A stretch of 64,000 nt of DNA from Roseococcus sp. SYP-B2431 (lineage in GTDB: Bacteria > Pseudomonadota > Alphaproteobacteria > Acetobacterales > Acetobacteraceae), in NCBI RefSeq assembly GCF_004336745.1, contig NZ_SJXD01000030.1, positions 84,264 through 148,263 on the forward strand. The letters run 5' to 3'. Every line of letters starts with the position of its first letter. Position 1 is the stretch's first letter. The notes beneath the pieces were generated by a model. That model saw only the letters and a program-made list of their open reading frames with translations. It had not been told where the DNA came from and searched no databases. Positions 63,354-64,000 of the stretch are shown piece after piece. A program made the translations under genes and the position numbers.

Positions 63354-64000
63354 ATGGCGAAGGAACCGGACGTAGCGCGCGTCGCTGCGGCGTTTAACGC
63401 GCCTGGGCTCAAGTATCGTAGCTTCGGCAATATGCCTGTCCGCAACGATGCCCCGCGCAGCGACGCAGCCACCCAGGATCCGGAAGCCGTCCTCCGTGAG
63501 ATCCGCTCGGCTTCCGCGGCCGCGCGTCAGGCCGAGATCGAAGCGGCGACCCTGCGGATGAGCCCGCCCTTGCCGGAACCGGAAGAGCCGACCCTCTCGA
63601 TCGCTCCGGAACCGCGCCTGGTCGAGGCGTCCCTGACTTCCCCGCCCCCGCCCCCGCCCCCGCCGGAGCCCGCGCCTCCGCCGGTGATCGAGGCGCCCGT
63701 GCCGCCCATCTTTGTGGCTCCGCCTCCTCCGGAGACGCCGCCAGCCAGGCCGGCGGTCGCGCTTCCTGCGGCGCCGCCGATCGTCGCCGTTGCGCCGCCG
63801 CCACCGCTTCCCATCGCCATGCCCCTCCGTCCGGCACCCCCCGCGGCCGCCGCTGCGCCCCCGGCCGTCCCTGCGGCGGCCGCGCCGCGGGCCGTCGCGC
63901 CGCTCCCGCCCCCGCTGCCGGAGCCTCCGAGGGCTGCCGCGCCTCCGCCGCTGCCCGTCTTGCGCGCCGCGCCGCCTCCGCCTCCGCCGCCGCCGCCGCC
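63354..64000 (+). CDS. Proline-rich protein, probable BcsP/BcsO-type cellulose accessory factor, truncated by window end
   Basis: The frame is open to the window edge (over 215 residues). The N-terminal AKEPDVARVAAAFNAPGLKY plus RSFGNMPVR resembles the short helical-plus-extended segment of BcsR/BcsP-like cellulose proteins. It is followed by about 150 residues rich in proline, with runs of six to ten prolines, and alanine. It begins 105 bases after the GH8 stop. A GTG at 63348 is an alternative start with a better-placed GAGG. The family call depends on context and the N-terminal pattern, so it is moderate. Confidence 0.55.
   Translation, partial: MAKEPDVARVAAAFNAPGLKYRSFGNMPVRNDAPRSDAATQDPEAVLREIRSASAAARQAEIEAATLRMSPPLPEPEEPTLSIAPEPRLVEASLTSPPPPPPPPEPAPPPVIEAPVPPIFVAPPPPETPPARPAVALPAAPPIVAVAPPPPLPIAMPLRPAPPAAAAAPPAVPAAAAPRAVAPLPPPLPEPPRAAAPPPLPVLRAAPPPPPPPPP

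Noticed and set aside
63640..64000. Tandem repeat or CRISPR-like array at the right edge
   Set aside because: The repetition is irregular CCG/CCC codon runs within an open proline-rich coding frame; no spacers or palindromic repeats.

Overview
The window reads as a chromosomal segment of a high-GC alphaproteobacterium, most likely an Acetobacteraceae member of the Roseomonas type. This is inferred from the atpHAGDC gene order, codon use rich in G/C at third positions, several orphan tripartite-tricarboxylate (Bug) receptors with Arg-Arg signal peptides, a GT61/UDP-galactopyranose-mutase-like locus, and what appears to be the left edge of a cellulose (bcs) cluster. No taxonomic marker gene is present, so the family placement is an inference.

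Layout, left to right. 1-2224: a leftward pair, an amino-acid ABC receptor followed by a class-III aminotransferase cut by the window edge. 2475-4174: tRNA-Ala(GGC) and the two subunits of a 3-oxoacid CoA-transferase. 4237-6946: two adjacent P-loop GTPases with membrane segments. 7042-12137: the F1 part of ATP synthase (atpHAGDC), with an unusual structured gap between atpD and atpC. 12243-17766: a ferritin-like diiron protein, a GH10 xylanase, an amidohydrolase and two tandem Bug receptors. 17800-21363: a leftward operon of a JmjC/cupin oxygenase, an OmpA-like protein, a four-repeat secreted protein of unknown function and an enoyl-CoA hydratase. 21461-26143: the very large NAD-dependent glutamate dehydrogenase. 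26299-36307: transport and metabolism genes (UMF1-type MFS, FkbM methyltransferase, cyclase, TAXI receptor with fused TRAP permease and PHP-domain protein, BASS-like carrier, peptide-type ABC receptor). 36441-42916: a Tim44-like protein, a dehydratase/deaminase/Bug receptor run, a frameshifted arsC and a gamma-glutamyltransferase. 43297-46894: a LOG-family protein and a DinG-like helicase.

The one clearly accessory part is 46974-49290. A tRNA-Arg(CCT) gene is followed 2.2 kb later by a second, imperfect 52-bp copy of its 3' end. Between the two copies lie four tiny overlapping genes, gene fragments, a strongly AT-rich promoter zone and a small putative HTH protein; no integrase is visible. 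This looks like the decayed remnant of a tRNA-integrated element.

The right part, 49290-64000, is mostly ordinary housekeeping and envelope biology: a serine hydrolase, a PglD-like acyltransferase, CtpA / divergent polysaccharide deacetylase / RppH, a MoxR-VWA pair, a GT61 glycosyltransferase with an internally deleted glf relic, an alcohol dehydrogenase, a metallo-beta-lactamase-fold lactonase, an FAH-family hydrolase, and finally a GH8 endoglucanase followed by a proline-rich protein that probably opens a cellulose synthesis operon beyond the window.
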